From an uncultured Bacteroides sp. (GTDB lineage Bacteria; Bacteroidota; Bacteroidia; Bacteroidales; Bacteroidaceae): a stretch of DNA of 64,000 nt. The notes beneath the pieces are model-generated. The model was given only the letters and a program-made list of their open reading frames with translations, was not told the DNA's origin and did not search any database. The stretch spans positions 1,240,001-1,304,000 of the forward strand of contig NZ_OY782495.1 in the NCBI RefSeq assembly GCF_963677715.1, in the 5' to 3' direction. The first letter of the stretch is position 1, and each line of letters begins with the position of its first letter. The translations under genes and the position numbers were made by a program. Shown here piece after piece: positions 8,263 through 16,218 of the stretch.

Positions 8263-8743
8263 ATGAAGTCAACCTTTTCCAAGATAAAACACAATTAACG
8301 GACAAAGCTAGTCACTTCGCTCACTGCTTTTTCATGAGCTTAAATAGTGAAAAAGGAGCAAAAAACCTAAGAACACACCCCCTCTTACTATTGCAGTATT
8401 ACAACAGTCCTCGATGGAATCGTTAATTATTACAGTCCTAAAACATAATTTAACAATTAATTTTTAGCTTAATATTTCTTCAATCCAAATAGAAAATGTA
8501 TTTTCGCACATTAATATTACAGAAAATGCAAGGATACATTAGCCCTAAAGCTATTGCTGGAACCTTTTCCAGTTACTCTATCTCACTGAGAGACGGAGAA
8601 AAAAAACGCATATTCCAACTTAAATACCGAAAAAAAATTGTGTTGTCAAAAAGACATGTAACACACAATATATTTATTCTGTAAGAGAATAATCTATTCT
8701 TTTGCAGACTTTTTACGTTTATATCCTTTGAAAAATAAGATCT

Positions 8744-8797
8744 AAAACAAATAAAACAAATAAAACAAATAAAACAAATAAAACAAATAAAACAAAT
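8744..8797. repeat. 9-bp tandem repeat, six perfect units
   Basis: The unit aaaacaaat occurs six times without a mismatch. Short perfect tandem repeats of this kind can gain or lose units by slippage. It lies about 20 nt downstream of a promoter-like sequence (ttttgcag at about 8699-8706, then tatcctttg at 8721-8729) and just before an imperfect palindrome, so it could sit in a leader; no intact gene follows closely. Confidence 0.9.
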
Positions 8798-8802
8798 AAC
8801 CT

Positions 8803-8832
8803 ATAATTCTCGCAATCTAGTTGCGGAATTAT
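8803..8832. repeat. Imperfect palindrome beside the tandem repeat
   Basis: Arms ataattc + cgcaa and ttgcg + gaattat pair over 12 bp with one bulged t at 8810 and a 5-nt loop (8816-8820). It could be a hairpin in RNA or a protein-binding site. There is no T-run after it. Confidence 0.6.
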
Positions 8833-9154
8833 CAGAATAAGCCGAAAGAGCTTTATTCTCTAAATTATTAACATAATACTATAATCGAATGAAATCCACT
8901 TTTTCACCGAAGGATATAGTATTAAATACAAAGAGTTGTCGCTGGATAGCATAATCTTGTATTTATGTAAATTGATCTGATACCTGTTGTTTGATGCAAT
9001 AGGGAGATTCTTTTATACCATAATCCTCACTAGTATCCACTAGAAATATTCAGTATCCTCTATAATCAATTATACATATACAACAGTGAATTGAGGCAAA
9101 GAAATTACTCTTCACTCTTGAAAAGACTATTTTGCTACCAATAGAAAAATGTCA
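8833..9154. other. AT-rich gap without a gene
   Basis: About 320 nt between the palindrome and the beginning of the IS4 relic. No recognisable ORF, promoter or repeat was seen. Confidence 0.4.
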
Positions 9155-10154
9155 CATAATATTTAAAGTCAGTATATCTTCACCCAATTCGGTGAGTTTA
9201 TTCCTAAAATTAATTTGACTTATCTATCAAGAAACATTACGTGAAATCATTTACCTTCTGGAACTATTTATTAGTTATGGCCTTTGGTCAACTACCCAAT
9301 CGTGAAAGCTTAAGATATCTCATGACTATACCGAATGCGCACCAATCAAAGTTTCATCACTTGGGCTTTAGCGATAACACGAACCACAACAATTCGTCTA
9401 AAGCTAACAAAATATGTGAAATAAATATTTCCGAAGACTTCGCAAATGTTTTGATTCAGTCAGCTCGTCAGAGGCATAGTCTGGCACAAGACTTCTTTAT
9501 AGATGGTATTGTCTATGCTTTTTCATTATGCCCCAATACATTTTGATGGACAAAACTACGCCATGATAAAGGAGGTGCGAAATTGCATACACTTTATAAT
9601 GCCAAGACAAATATACCGGCATTCAATATCATTACAAATGCAAGTTTACATGATTCATCTGGCAAGAATTACAATAATCCCAAAACATGCATCATGACTG
9701 ATCAAATTATAAAATTTGATGGCAAAGAAACTAAGAAAAACATATAAAACAAACCTCCGACGCATAGTCTTTTTCGACAAAGACAGAGAATAAAACATTT
9801 ATCTTCTACGCCAATAATTTTCATATAACAGCAGAAAATGTTGCATTGCTTTATAAAATTAGACAACGTGTCAAATTGTTTTTCAAATGGATGAAGCAAC
9901 ATCTTAGGATTAAAAAATTTATAGCACTTCTGAGAATGTTGCCAAAATTCAAATCTATTGCGCCATCATAGCCTTACTGTCTTATTTCTATCATCGTATG
10001 AATTTATATTTATCTATTTATAATGCGTTACGAACTCTAAATGTATCGCTCATCGAGAAAAGGCCATTGAGTAAATTCTTTGTTATGGCCAACTAAGAGT
10101 TAAACTATCAACGGAACACACAACAAATGTCTTTAGTGGACACAAACACCTAAT
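9155..10154 (+). pseudogene. Decayed IS4-family transposase spanning most of the gene
   Basis: Pieces of one transposase can be followed through several frames. Residues like KSFTFWNYLLVMAFGQLPN and NAHQSKFHHLGFSD (9241-9400) are the N-terminal DUF4372-type region. HDKGGAKLHTLYNAKTNIPAF (about 9561-9620) is the catalytic core. After an internal deletion, LRRIVFFDKDRE (about 9756-9791), NVALLYKIRQRVKLFFKWMK (about 9840-9895) and STSENVAKIQIYCAII (about 9926-9973) are the C-terminal DDE part. Frameshifts at several points and in-frame stops make it inactive. The reading stops 5 nt short of the upxY start codon. Terminal repeats were not identified. Confidence 0.85.
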
Positions 10155-10159
10155 CTTAT

Positions 10160-10696
10160 ATGTACGCTATTCAATCCGCTCAATGGTTTGTTTTAAGGAC
10201 AAATTATAGTCGTGAGCTTAAAGTGATGAAACAACTAGCAGATAAAAACATTCAATGTTTCATACCCATGAAGTATAAAAACATCATTAAAGACGAACAG
10301 AGGAAACGTATAAAAGTTCCCTACATTCACAATATGGTGTTTGTCAATATTGCACGTAATATATTGGATTCATTTATAGCCCAATCAGATTTTAATTGCC
10401 CAGTTAGCTATATGAAAAAAAACAATTCAAATGAACCAATAATCATACCCCAGCAAGAAATGAATAATTTTATGCTAGTCGCAGGATGCAATCAAGAAAA
10501 TTTAATCTTTTTGAATGACGGAATTGAGAAGTTTGCACAGTCTGATCAAGTTCGCGTAATCGGAGGTTTATTAGAAGGTTTGGAAGGTTATGTTGTACGT
10601 ATTCGTCGAGATCGGAAAGTCGTCGTTTCATTACAAGGTGTAGTAGCCGTAGCAATTTCGGGCATACACCCCTCTTTATTAGAAAAAATACATTGA
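10160..10696 (+). CDS. upxY: UpxY-type NusG-like transcription antiterminator of the capsule locus
   Basis: A protein of 178 residues with a NusG N-terminal domain (WFVLRTNYSRELKVMKQL from residue 9) and a C-terminal KOW-like domain (SDQVRVIGGLLEGLEGYV from about residue 127). In Bacteroides fragilis the first gene of each capsule locus encodes such an UpxY protein, which acts on the leader of its own operon to let RNA polymerase read through. Here it is likewise first and only 12 nt ahead of the biosynthesis genes. The partner gene upxZ, usually second, is absent. Upstream DNA is a decayed IS4 transposase, so the leader and promoter must lie in or beyond that debris. Confidence 0.9.
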   Translation: MYAIQSAQWFVLRTNYSRELKVMKQLADKNIQCFIPMKYKNIIKDEQRKRIKVPYIHNMVFVNIARNILDSFIAQSDFNCPVSYMKKNNSNEPIIIPQQEMNNFMLVAGCNQENLIFLNDGIEKFAQSDQVRVIGGLLEGLEGYVVRIRRDRKVVVSLQGVVAVAISGIHPSLLEKIH

Positions 10697-10708
10697 AAAA
10701 ATTAAAAA

Positions 10709-12025
10709 GTGGATAAAAAACAATTATTAGACAAAATTCACAACCGACAAATCATTACTGGAGTTGTAGGTTTGGGGTATGTAGGACTTCCTTTATCAGT
10801 AGAGAAAGCCAAAGCAGGATTTAAAACCATAGGTTTTGACGTGCAGAAAGAAAAAGTGGATATGGTGAATGCCGGTCATAATTATATAGGCGATGTGGTA
10901 GATTCCGAATTATCAGAGTTGGTGAAAGAAGGAATGTTGTCAGCAACAACAGATTTTTCATTTGTCAAAGACGTGGATTTTATTGCCATTTGTGTGCCGA
11001 CCCCATTGGATGCTCATCAGCAACCAGATATTAGTTATGTTGAATCGTCAGTTAAAGCTATAGCTCAGTATCTCACTCCAAACACAATGGTTGTTCTCGA
11101 ATCGACCACCTATCCCGGAACAACAGAAGAATTAATAAAGCCAATATTGGAACAGGGTTCTGGCTTGAAATGTGGAGAGGATTTTTATCTCGGATTCTCG
11201 CCTGAGCGCGTTGATCCAGGTAACCTTATTTATAAGACAAAAAATACCCCAAAGGTCGTTGGTGCAATAGGTAAAGATGCGCAAGAGGTGATAAGTGCTG
11301 TATATGCCGCTGTATTGGGGGATAATGTACATGTGGTGTCTTCACCAGCGGTAGCCGAAATGACAAAAATATTAGAAAACACTTATAGAAACATAAACAT
11401 CGGTTTGATAAATGAATTAGCCATTCTTGCCAATCGTATGGGTATCGATATTTGGGAAGTAATAGAAGCCGCCAAATCAAAACCATTTGGCTTTACGCCA
11501 TTTTATCCCGGTCCTGGGTTGGGCGGACATTGCATTCCCCTGGATCCTTATTATTTGAGTTGGAAAGCACGCGAATATGGTTTTCATACTTCAATGATTG
11601 AATCGTCCATGATGATTAATGACCGAATGCCGGAATATGTAGTAGAACGTTGCAGCATCGTATTGAACCGTTTCTGTAAATCACTCAAACAAGCCAGAAT
11701 ATTAGTGTTGGGGGTAGCCTATAAACAAGATATTGACGACTATAGAGAAAGTCCAGCTCTTCGAGTAATTGAAGAATTGCAGAAGGCAGGTGCAATCGTG
11801 TCATTCTATGATCCATATATTCCTATATATAAATATAAAGGAATAAATCATGACGGAGAAAAGAATCTGACGGAAGATTTGATAGAATCAGCCGATTTGG
11901 TTGTCGTTACTGCTGCTCATATCACTGTAGATTATGATTTTGTACAACAACATGCACGTGCAATCTTCGATACAAAGAACGTAATGAAAAAGGTAGTAAC
12001 CAGAGAGAATATCGAAGTTTTATAA
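10709..12025 (+). CDS. wbpA: UDP-N-acetylglucosamine 6-dehydrogenase (WbpA type)
   Basis: Oxidises UDP-GlcNAc to UDP-GlcNAcA with two NAD+. The 438-residue protein starts at GTG 10709. It has the Rossmann motif GVVGLGYVGLP (about residues 18-28), the segments ESTTYPGTTEE and GFSPERVDPGN, and the catalytic cysteine in GLGGHCIPLDPYYL (about C275). Length and motifs fit the UDP-GlcNAc/ManNAc branch of the UDP-sugar dehydrogenases. The next three genes are the WbpB, WbpD and WbpE types, which makes UDP-GlcNAc rather than UDP-ManNAc or UDP-glucose the likely substrate. It follows upxY by 12 nt. Confidence 0.9.
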   Translation: MDKKQLLDKIHNRQIITGVVGLGYVGLPLSVEKAKAGFKTIGFDVQKEKVDMVNAGHNYIGDVVDSELSELVKEGMLSATTDFSFVKDVDFIAICVPTPLDAHQQPDISYVESSVKAIAQYLTPNTMVVLESTTYPGTTEELIKPILEQGSGLKCGEDFYLGFSPERVDPGNLIYKTKNTPKVVGAIGKDAQEVISAVYAAVLGDNVHVVSSPAVAEMTKILENTYRNINIGLINELAILANRMGIDIWEVIEAAKSKPFGFTPFYPGPGLGGHCIPLDPYYLSWKAREYGFHTSMIESSMMINDRMPEYVVERCSIVLNRFCKSLKQARILVLGVAYKQDIDDYRESPALRVIEELQKAGAIVSFYDPYIPIYKYKGINHDGEKNLTEDLIESADLVVVTAAHITVDYDFVQQHARAIFDTKNVMKKVVTRENIEVL

Positions 12026-12035
12026 AAGAAATAAG

Positions 12036-12992
12036 ATGGAAAAAAGGATATGCGTAATTGGTGGAGGCCGATGGGGTAAAAACCACATCAAGACACTGAG
12101 TGGTATGGGATGTTTGGCTGCGATCGTAGAGAGCAATGCCGAGCGATTAAACAACTTTTTGACACAATACCCATCGGCAAAAGGATTTACCGACATAGAT
12201 GAAGCAATTGCTGAGCGATATGATGGCTACACGGTAGCGGTACCTGCCGAGTTGCACTTTGACATAGGTGAAAAGCTATTAAAAAAAGGCTTGAACGTAC
12301 TTATGGAAAAGCCAATGACAATGACTGCTCAAGAGTCAGAACAATTAGTAAAAATCGCTAAAGATAATAATGCGAGATTAATGGTTGGACACGTATTATT
12401 GTTTCATCCTGCTATTCGCAAAATAAAAGAATTGATAGGCTGCAAAAAAATAGGTAAACTATATTATATCTACTCCAATCGCTTAAACCTTGGCACAGTG
12501 CGTACGGAGGAAAGCGTTTTTGCAAGCTTTGCCCCTCATGACATTTCAGTTCTAGACTACCTAACAGATAGCCATGCAACCCAAATTGAAGCCAAAGGCG
12601 AATGCTTCTTGCAGAAGAATGTGTGCGACTGTACTGTCACGCAATTAGAATATCCTGATAACGTACACGGACATATTTTTGTTTCGTGGCTGCACCCGTT
12701 TAAGCAACAATTATTGGTAGTAGTTGGCAGTGAAGGTATGATTTCTTTTGATGATGCCACAACAGAAAAAGAAATCCATTTCTATAATAAGAAAATAGAA
12801 TTTCAGAATGGTATTCCCGCTAAAGTGGAGCAGCCAGATGAAATCATAGCTTATGAAAAGAAGATGCCACTTGAAGAAGAATTACACTATTTCGTGTCTC
12901 ACACAGATAGTGAGATAGAAATAAATAGTGGAAAGGCCGGACTTGAGGTGGTGAGAATCTTGGAACAGGTACAAAAACTGATAAATAAATAA
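12036..12992 (+). CDS. wbpB: UDP-GlcNAcA 3-dehydrogenase, Gfo/Idh/MocA family (WbpB type)
   Basis: A protein of 318 residues with an N-terminal NAD-binding fold (CVIGGGRWGKNHIKTL from residue 5) and the Gfo/Idh/MocA signature EKPM at about residues 91-94. In the Pseudomonas aeruginosa pathway WbpB oxidises C3 of UDP-GlcNAcA, and the 3-keto sugar is then aminated by WbpE. The gene lies 10 nt after wbpA and 3 nt before the acetyltransferase, in the same operon. The set of neighbours rather than the sequence alone points to this substrate; as an isolated protein it could only be called an oxidoreductase. Confidence 0.85.
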   Translation: MEKRICVIGGGRWGKNHIKTLSGMGCLAAIVESNAERLNNFLTQYPSAKGFTDIDEAIAERYDGYTVAVPAELHFDIGEKLLKKGLNVLMEKPMTMTAQESEQLVKIAKDNNARLMVGHVLLFHPAIRKIKELIGCKKIGKLYYIYSNRLNLGTVRTEESVFASFAPHDISVLDYLTDSHATQIEAKGECFLQKNVCDCTVTQLEYPDNVHGHIFVSWLHPFKQQLLVVVGSEGMISFDDATTEKEIHFYNKKIEFQNGIPAKVEQPDEIIAYEKKMPLEEELHYFVSHTDSEIEINSGKAGLEVVRILEQVQKLINK

Positions 12993-12995
12993 ACC

Positions 12996-13565
12996 ATGGA
13001 AACAAAAGATTATTTTCTGCATGAAAGCAGTTATGTTGACGAAGGTGCCGTAGTGGGAAAAGAATGTAAGATATGGCATTTCTGTCATGTTCAAAAAGGT
13101 GCAATCATCGGAGAGAACTGCTCGTTAGGTCAGAACGTAAACATCGCCAACAATGTAAAGATAGGCAATGGCGTTCGTGTTCAGAATAACGTGTCGATTT
13201 ATGAGGGAGTAGAGTTGGAAGACAACGTGTTTTGCGGACCGTCTTGTGTCTTTACCAATGTCACCACTCCGCGAGCACATTTCCCTGTACATGGTGTATA
13301 TGGTAAGACTTTAATTAAGGAAGGTGCCTCTTTAGGTGCCAATTCCACAGTAGTTTGCGGACATACCGTAGGGCGAAGCGCATTGATAGCAGCCGGTGCT
13401 GTGGTAACCAAAGACGTGAAAGATTATGCGTTAATGGCAGGTGTACCAGCACGCCAAATAGGTTGGGTGTGCGAATGTGGCGAACGATTGACAAACGCGT
13501 TGAAATGTAAGTGTGGTAGAAATTATCGGGAAGAGAATGGAACATTAACAAAAATCGGATTATAA
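12996..13565 (+). CDS. wbpD: UDP-2-acetamido-3-amino-glucuronate N-acetyltransferase (WbpD type)
   Basis: A left-handed beta-helix acetyltransferase of 189 residues. Hexapeptide repeats run from about residue 20 to 140 (for example IGENCSLGQNVNIANNVKIG and LGANSTVVCGHTVGRSALI). It would acetylate the 3-amino group made by WbpE, giving UDP-GlcNAc(3NAc)A. The end of the helix has the usual GVPARQIGW. After it come four cysteines in two CxC pairs (CEC at about 159-161 and CKC at about 171-173), which look like a small metal-binding tail. The gene is 3 nt after wbpB and 14 nt before wbpE. Confidence 0.87.
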   Translation: METKDYFLHESSYVDEGAVVGKECKIWHFCHVQKGAIIGENCSLGQNVNIANNVKIGNGVRVQNNVSIYEGVELEDNVFCGPSCVFTNVTTPRAHFPVHGVYGKTLIKEGASLGANSTVVCGHTVGRSALIAAGAVVTKDVKDYALMAGVPARQIGWVCECGERLTNALKCKCGRNYREENGTLTKIGL

Positions 13566-13579
13566 ATTATTTTATTACT

Positions 13580-14701
13580 ATGCAATTCAGAGATTTAAAG
13601 AAACAATACCAAGTATTGAAAAAAGATATAGATGCTGCCATGATGGATGTAGCCGCATCATCAGCCTATATCATGGGCAAACCGGTAAAAGAGTTGGAAA
13701 CCGAACTGGCGGAATATGTAGGAGTAAAACGCTGTATTACATGTGCTAATGGGACAGAAGCATTAACATTAGCTTTGAAAGTATGGAATATAGGTTCTGG
13801 TGATGCTGTGTTTGTACCTGATTTTACATTCTTTGCTTCGGCAGAGGTGATTTCATTGGAAGGTGCTACTCCTGTCTTTGTGGATGTAGAAAAAGAGACA
13901 TTCAATATCTCTGTCAGTGATTTGGAAAAGAAAATCGCAGCTGTGAAAGCCGAAGGGAAGCTCACTCCTAAGGTAATTATAGCAGTAGATTTGTTTGGAC
14001 TTCCTGCTAATTATATTGAATTGCGCAAGACTGCGGACAGGCACAAACTCTTAATTTTAGAAGATGGCGCGCAAGGTTTCGGCGGATATATAGGCGAACA
14101 GAAAGCGTGCAGTTTTGGCGATATTTCCGCCACTTCATTCTTCCCGGCCAAGCCGCTGGGCTGCTACGGTGACGGAGGCGCAGTATTCATGAACAATGAC
14201 GATTGGGCAACCTTGGCGGAATCTTTCCGTGTACACGGAAAGGGCAGTTTCAAGTACGATAATGTGCGTATTGGCATGAACTCTCGTTTAGACACCCTTC
14301 AAGCGGGCATTCTGAAAGTAAAGTTCAAAGCTTTCAAGGAGTATGAGTTAGAAGACATCAATAAGGCAGCCGCTAAATATACAGCTAAGTTGCAAGGACA
14401 TGTAATTACACCGGTTATCCCCGAAGGGTTCTATTGCAGTTGGGCACAATATACCATCCGGCTTGCCAATAAGGAGCAACGTGATGGGCTGCAAGCCGTA
14501 CTAAAGGAGCAGGGTATTCCGTCTATGGTTTATTACCCGACACCAATGCACGGACAGACTGCTTATCAGAACGTTGGCGATAAGTATGGTGTATGTCCCA
14601 ATACGATTGAACTGTGTGAAACCGTTTTGTCTTTGCCCATTCATCCTTATATTACAGATGAAGACATAGATACTGTTTGCAACCTTATTTCTCAGCAATA
14701 A
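13580..14701 (+). CDS. wbpE: PLP-dependent sugar aminotransferase, DegT/DnrJ/EryC1 family (WbpE type)
   Basis: A protein of 373 residues. The family pattern is clear: CANGTEALTLALKVWNIG near residue 55, the PLP-ring aspartate in LILEDGAQGFGG near 160, and the Schiff-base lysine in SFFPAKPLGCYGDGGAV at K191. It would transfer an amino group from glutamate to the 3-keto sugar made by the WbpB-type enzyme. With WbpA, WbpB and WbpD it completes the route to UDP-2,3-diacetamido-2,3-dideoxy-glucuronic acid. No WbpI-type 2-epimerase is seen in this window, so the sugar may stay in the gluco form unless an epimerase lies elsewhere. Confidence 0.88.
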   Translation: MQFRDLKKQYQVLKKDIDAAMMDVAASSAYIMGKPVKELETELAEYVGVKRCITCANGTEALTLALKVWNIGSGDAVFVPDFTFFASAEVISLEGATPVFVDVEKETFNISVSDLEKKIAAVKAEGKLTPKVIIAVDLFGLPANYIELRKTADRHKLLILEDGAQGFGGYIGEQKACSFGDISATSFFPAKPLGCYGDGGAVFMNNDDWATLAESFRVHGKGSFKYDNVRIGMNSRLDTLQAGILKVKFKAFKEYELEDINKAAAKYTAKLQGHVITPVIPEGFYCSWAQYTIRLANKEQRDGLQAVLKEQGIPSMVYYPTPMHGQTAYQNVGDKYGVCPNTIELCETVLSLPIHPYITDEDIDTVCNLISQQ

Positions 14702-14705
14702 ATAT

Positions 14706-16211
14706 ATGGCATTCTTGAAAAGAGAGAGGATTCTCATTGTATTCTTTGATTTATGGTTCTCTCTCTTCTCTTTTTGGTTAGCTCGCTATTTTGGCGATTT
14801 GCCACGATGGTATTGGTTGGTGCTATCAGCCGTCATTTGGGTGATAATTGGCATCTTGTCCGGCAAATTACAATTCGGGGAATATAAAAGAGTACGGTAT
14901 GCGTGGTTGGGAATTATCTCTGTTGATGCATTGACAGGTGGCTTTCTGTATTTATTTTATAAATACTTCATACCAACCTATGCATATGATAATTCCATCT
15001 TGCTTGCAAGCGGACTTATCATATGCCTGGAAATATCGCAATATCATTTCATCCGAAAAATCTATTACCGCAACATCCCCTATTTTTATGAAGAGACTCC
15101 AATCACGGATGTCATAGAAAAAGGATTGCATTCCCCTTTAAATATTCAAGAAGAGATATGGAATAAGGATTTATCTTTAGTTACCAATATATTGCAGAAT
15201 AAGCAAGATGTAAAAGAATTCAAACGGAGTTTGAAGGAAGCGGATTTATCGGATAAAACGGCCATTATAGAATCGACTGCTCCCGAAAGTGTTTTGAGAG
15301 ACAAAGTGCAAGCCCCGTCTTTAATTATTTTACTCAATAAGCTTAACGATGCCAGATACCTGAATACACTGCTTTCATACACCAATTATTGCTTGCCTGA
15401 TGGTGGTTATGCCGTTTGCCATTGTACCATAACGTCCTTGCACAAACAACGTATCATGCGGCAAACTCCGGTGGGAATAAACTATGTCATTATTTTCTTG
15501 GATTACTTGTTTCACCGCATTATACCAAAGATTTCTTTTATGAAACCTCTCTATTATTGGATCACTAAAGGACGTAACCGTGCTATCCACCGTGTAGAAC
15601 TCTTAGGCAAGCTTTATCGTGCAGGGTTTGAAGTCATTCATGAAGAAATCAGTCTCGGAGAATTTTATGTAATAGCAAGCAAGCAGAAAGCACCCATCCG
15701 ATCTGACAAACCCAATACGGGCACACTGATACGTCTGAAGAGAATAGGTAAGGATGGTAAAGAAATTGGTGTCTATAAATTCAGAACCATGTATACCTAT
15801 TCAGAATATCTGCAACCTTATATTTACAAGCAGGAAGGTTTATGCAAAGGAGGCAAAATAGCCGATGATTATCGAGTCACTCCCATCGGACGTTTCCTGC
15901 GCTGTACATGGCTCGATGAACTTCCCATGTTGATAAACTGGATAAGAGGAGACATGAAACTGGTGGGTATCCGACCGTTAAGTCTTCATTATTACAGCCT
16001 GTATAGCAAAGAAGTGCAAGAGCTACGCATAAAAACGAAACCCGGTTTGCTTCCTCCGTTTTATGCGGACATGCCGGAAACGCTGGACGAGATACAGGAG
16101 AGTGAAAGAAGGTATCTGAAGGCTTATCTAAGCCACCCGGCAGCTACGGATTGGAGGTATTTTTGGAAAGCGTTTAGAAATATAGTGCTTAGGGGGAAAA
16201 GAAGTAAGTAG
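14706..16211 (+). CDS. Divergent sugar transferase (putative undecaprenyl-phosphate glycosyl-1-phosphate transferase)
   Basis: A protein of 501 residues with four predicted helices in the first 120 residues, a soluble middle part, and a C-terminal segment with bacterial sugar-transferase text: GVYKFRTM (about 356-363), then DDYRVTPIGRFLRCTWLDEL and KLVGIRPLS (about 390-430). It would load the first sugar phosphate onto the lipid carrier. The usual amphipathic entry helix and GPVFFxQxRxG are not visible before KFRTM, and the usual acidic pair shortly after KFRTM is also missing. I recall similar long proteins in other Bacteroidetes capsule loci. It sits 4 nt after wbpE. Confidence 0.75.
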   Translation: MAFLKRERILIVFFDLWFSLFSFWLARYFGDLPRWYWLVLSAVIWVIIGILSGKLQFGEYKRVRYAWLGIISVDALTGGFLYLFYKYFIPTYAYDNSILLASGLIICLEISQYHFIRKIYYRNIPYFYEETPITDVIEKGLHSPLNIQEEIWNKDLSLVTNILQNKQDVKEFKRSLKEADLSDKTAIIESTAPESVLRDKVQAPSLIILLNKLNDARYLNTLLSYTNYCLPDGGYAVCHCTITSLHKQRIMRQTPVGINYVIIFLDYLFHRIIPKISFMKPLYYWITKGRNRAIHRVELLGKLYRAGFEVIHEEISLGEFYVIASKQKAPIRSDKPNTGTLIRLKRIGKDGKEIGVYKFRTMYTYSEYLQPYIYKQEGLCKGGKIADDYRVTPIGRFLRCTWLDELPMLINWIRGDMKLVGIRPLSLHYYSLYSKEVQELRIKTKPGLLPPFYADMPETLDEIQESERRYLKAYLSHPAATDWRYFWKAFRNIVLRGKRSK

Positions 16212-16218
16212 AAAGCAA

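Noticed and set aside
8496-8684. 62-residue plus-strand ORF
   Set aside because: No start context, no family resemblance, lysine/arginine-rich random character and location in a decayed region; treated as chance.
10062-10090. Inverted repeat ggccat/atggcc and nested aactct/agagtt upstream of upxY
   Set aside because: Falls inside the coding remnant of the IS4 transposase, so the symmetry is more likely chance than a leader structure.
8300-10160. Invertible capsule promoter
   Set aside because: No pair of roughly 20-bp inverted repeats around a TAnnTTTG box was found, and no site-specific recombinase gene is nearby.
13199-14044. Several minus-strand ORFs of 63-99 residues inside wbpD and wbpE
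   Set aside because: Shadows of the highly regular codon pattern of the plus-strand genes.
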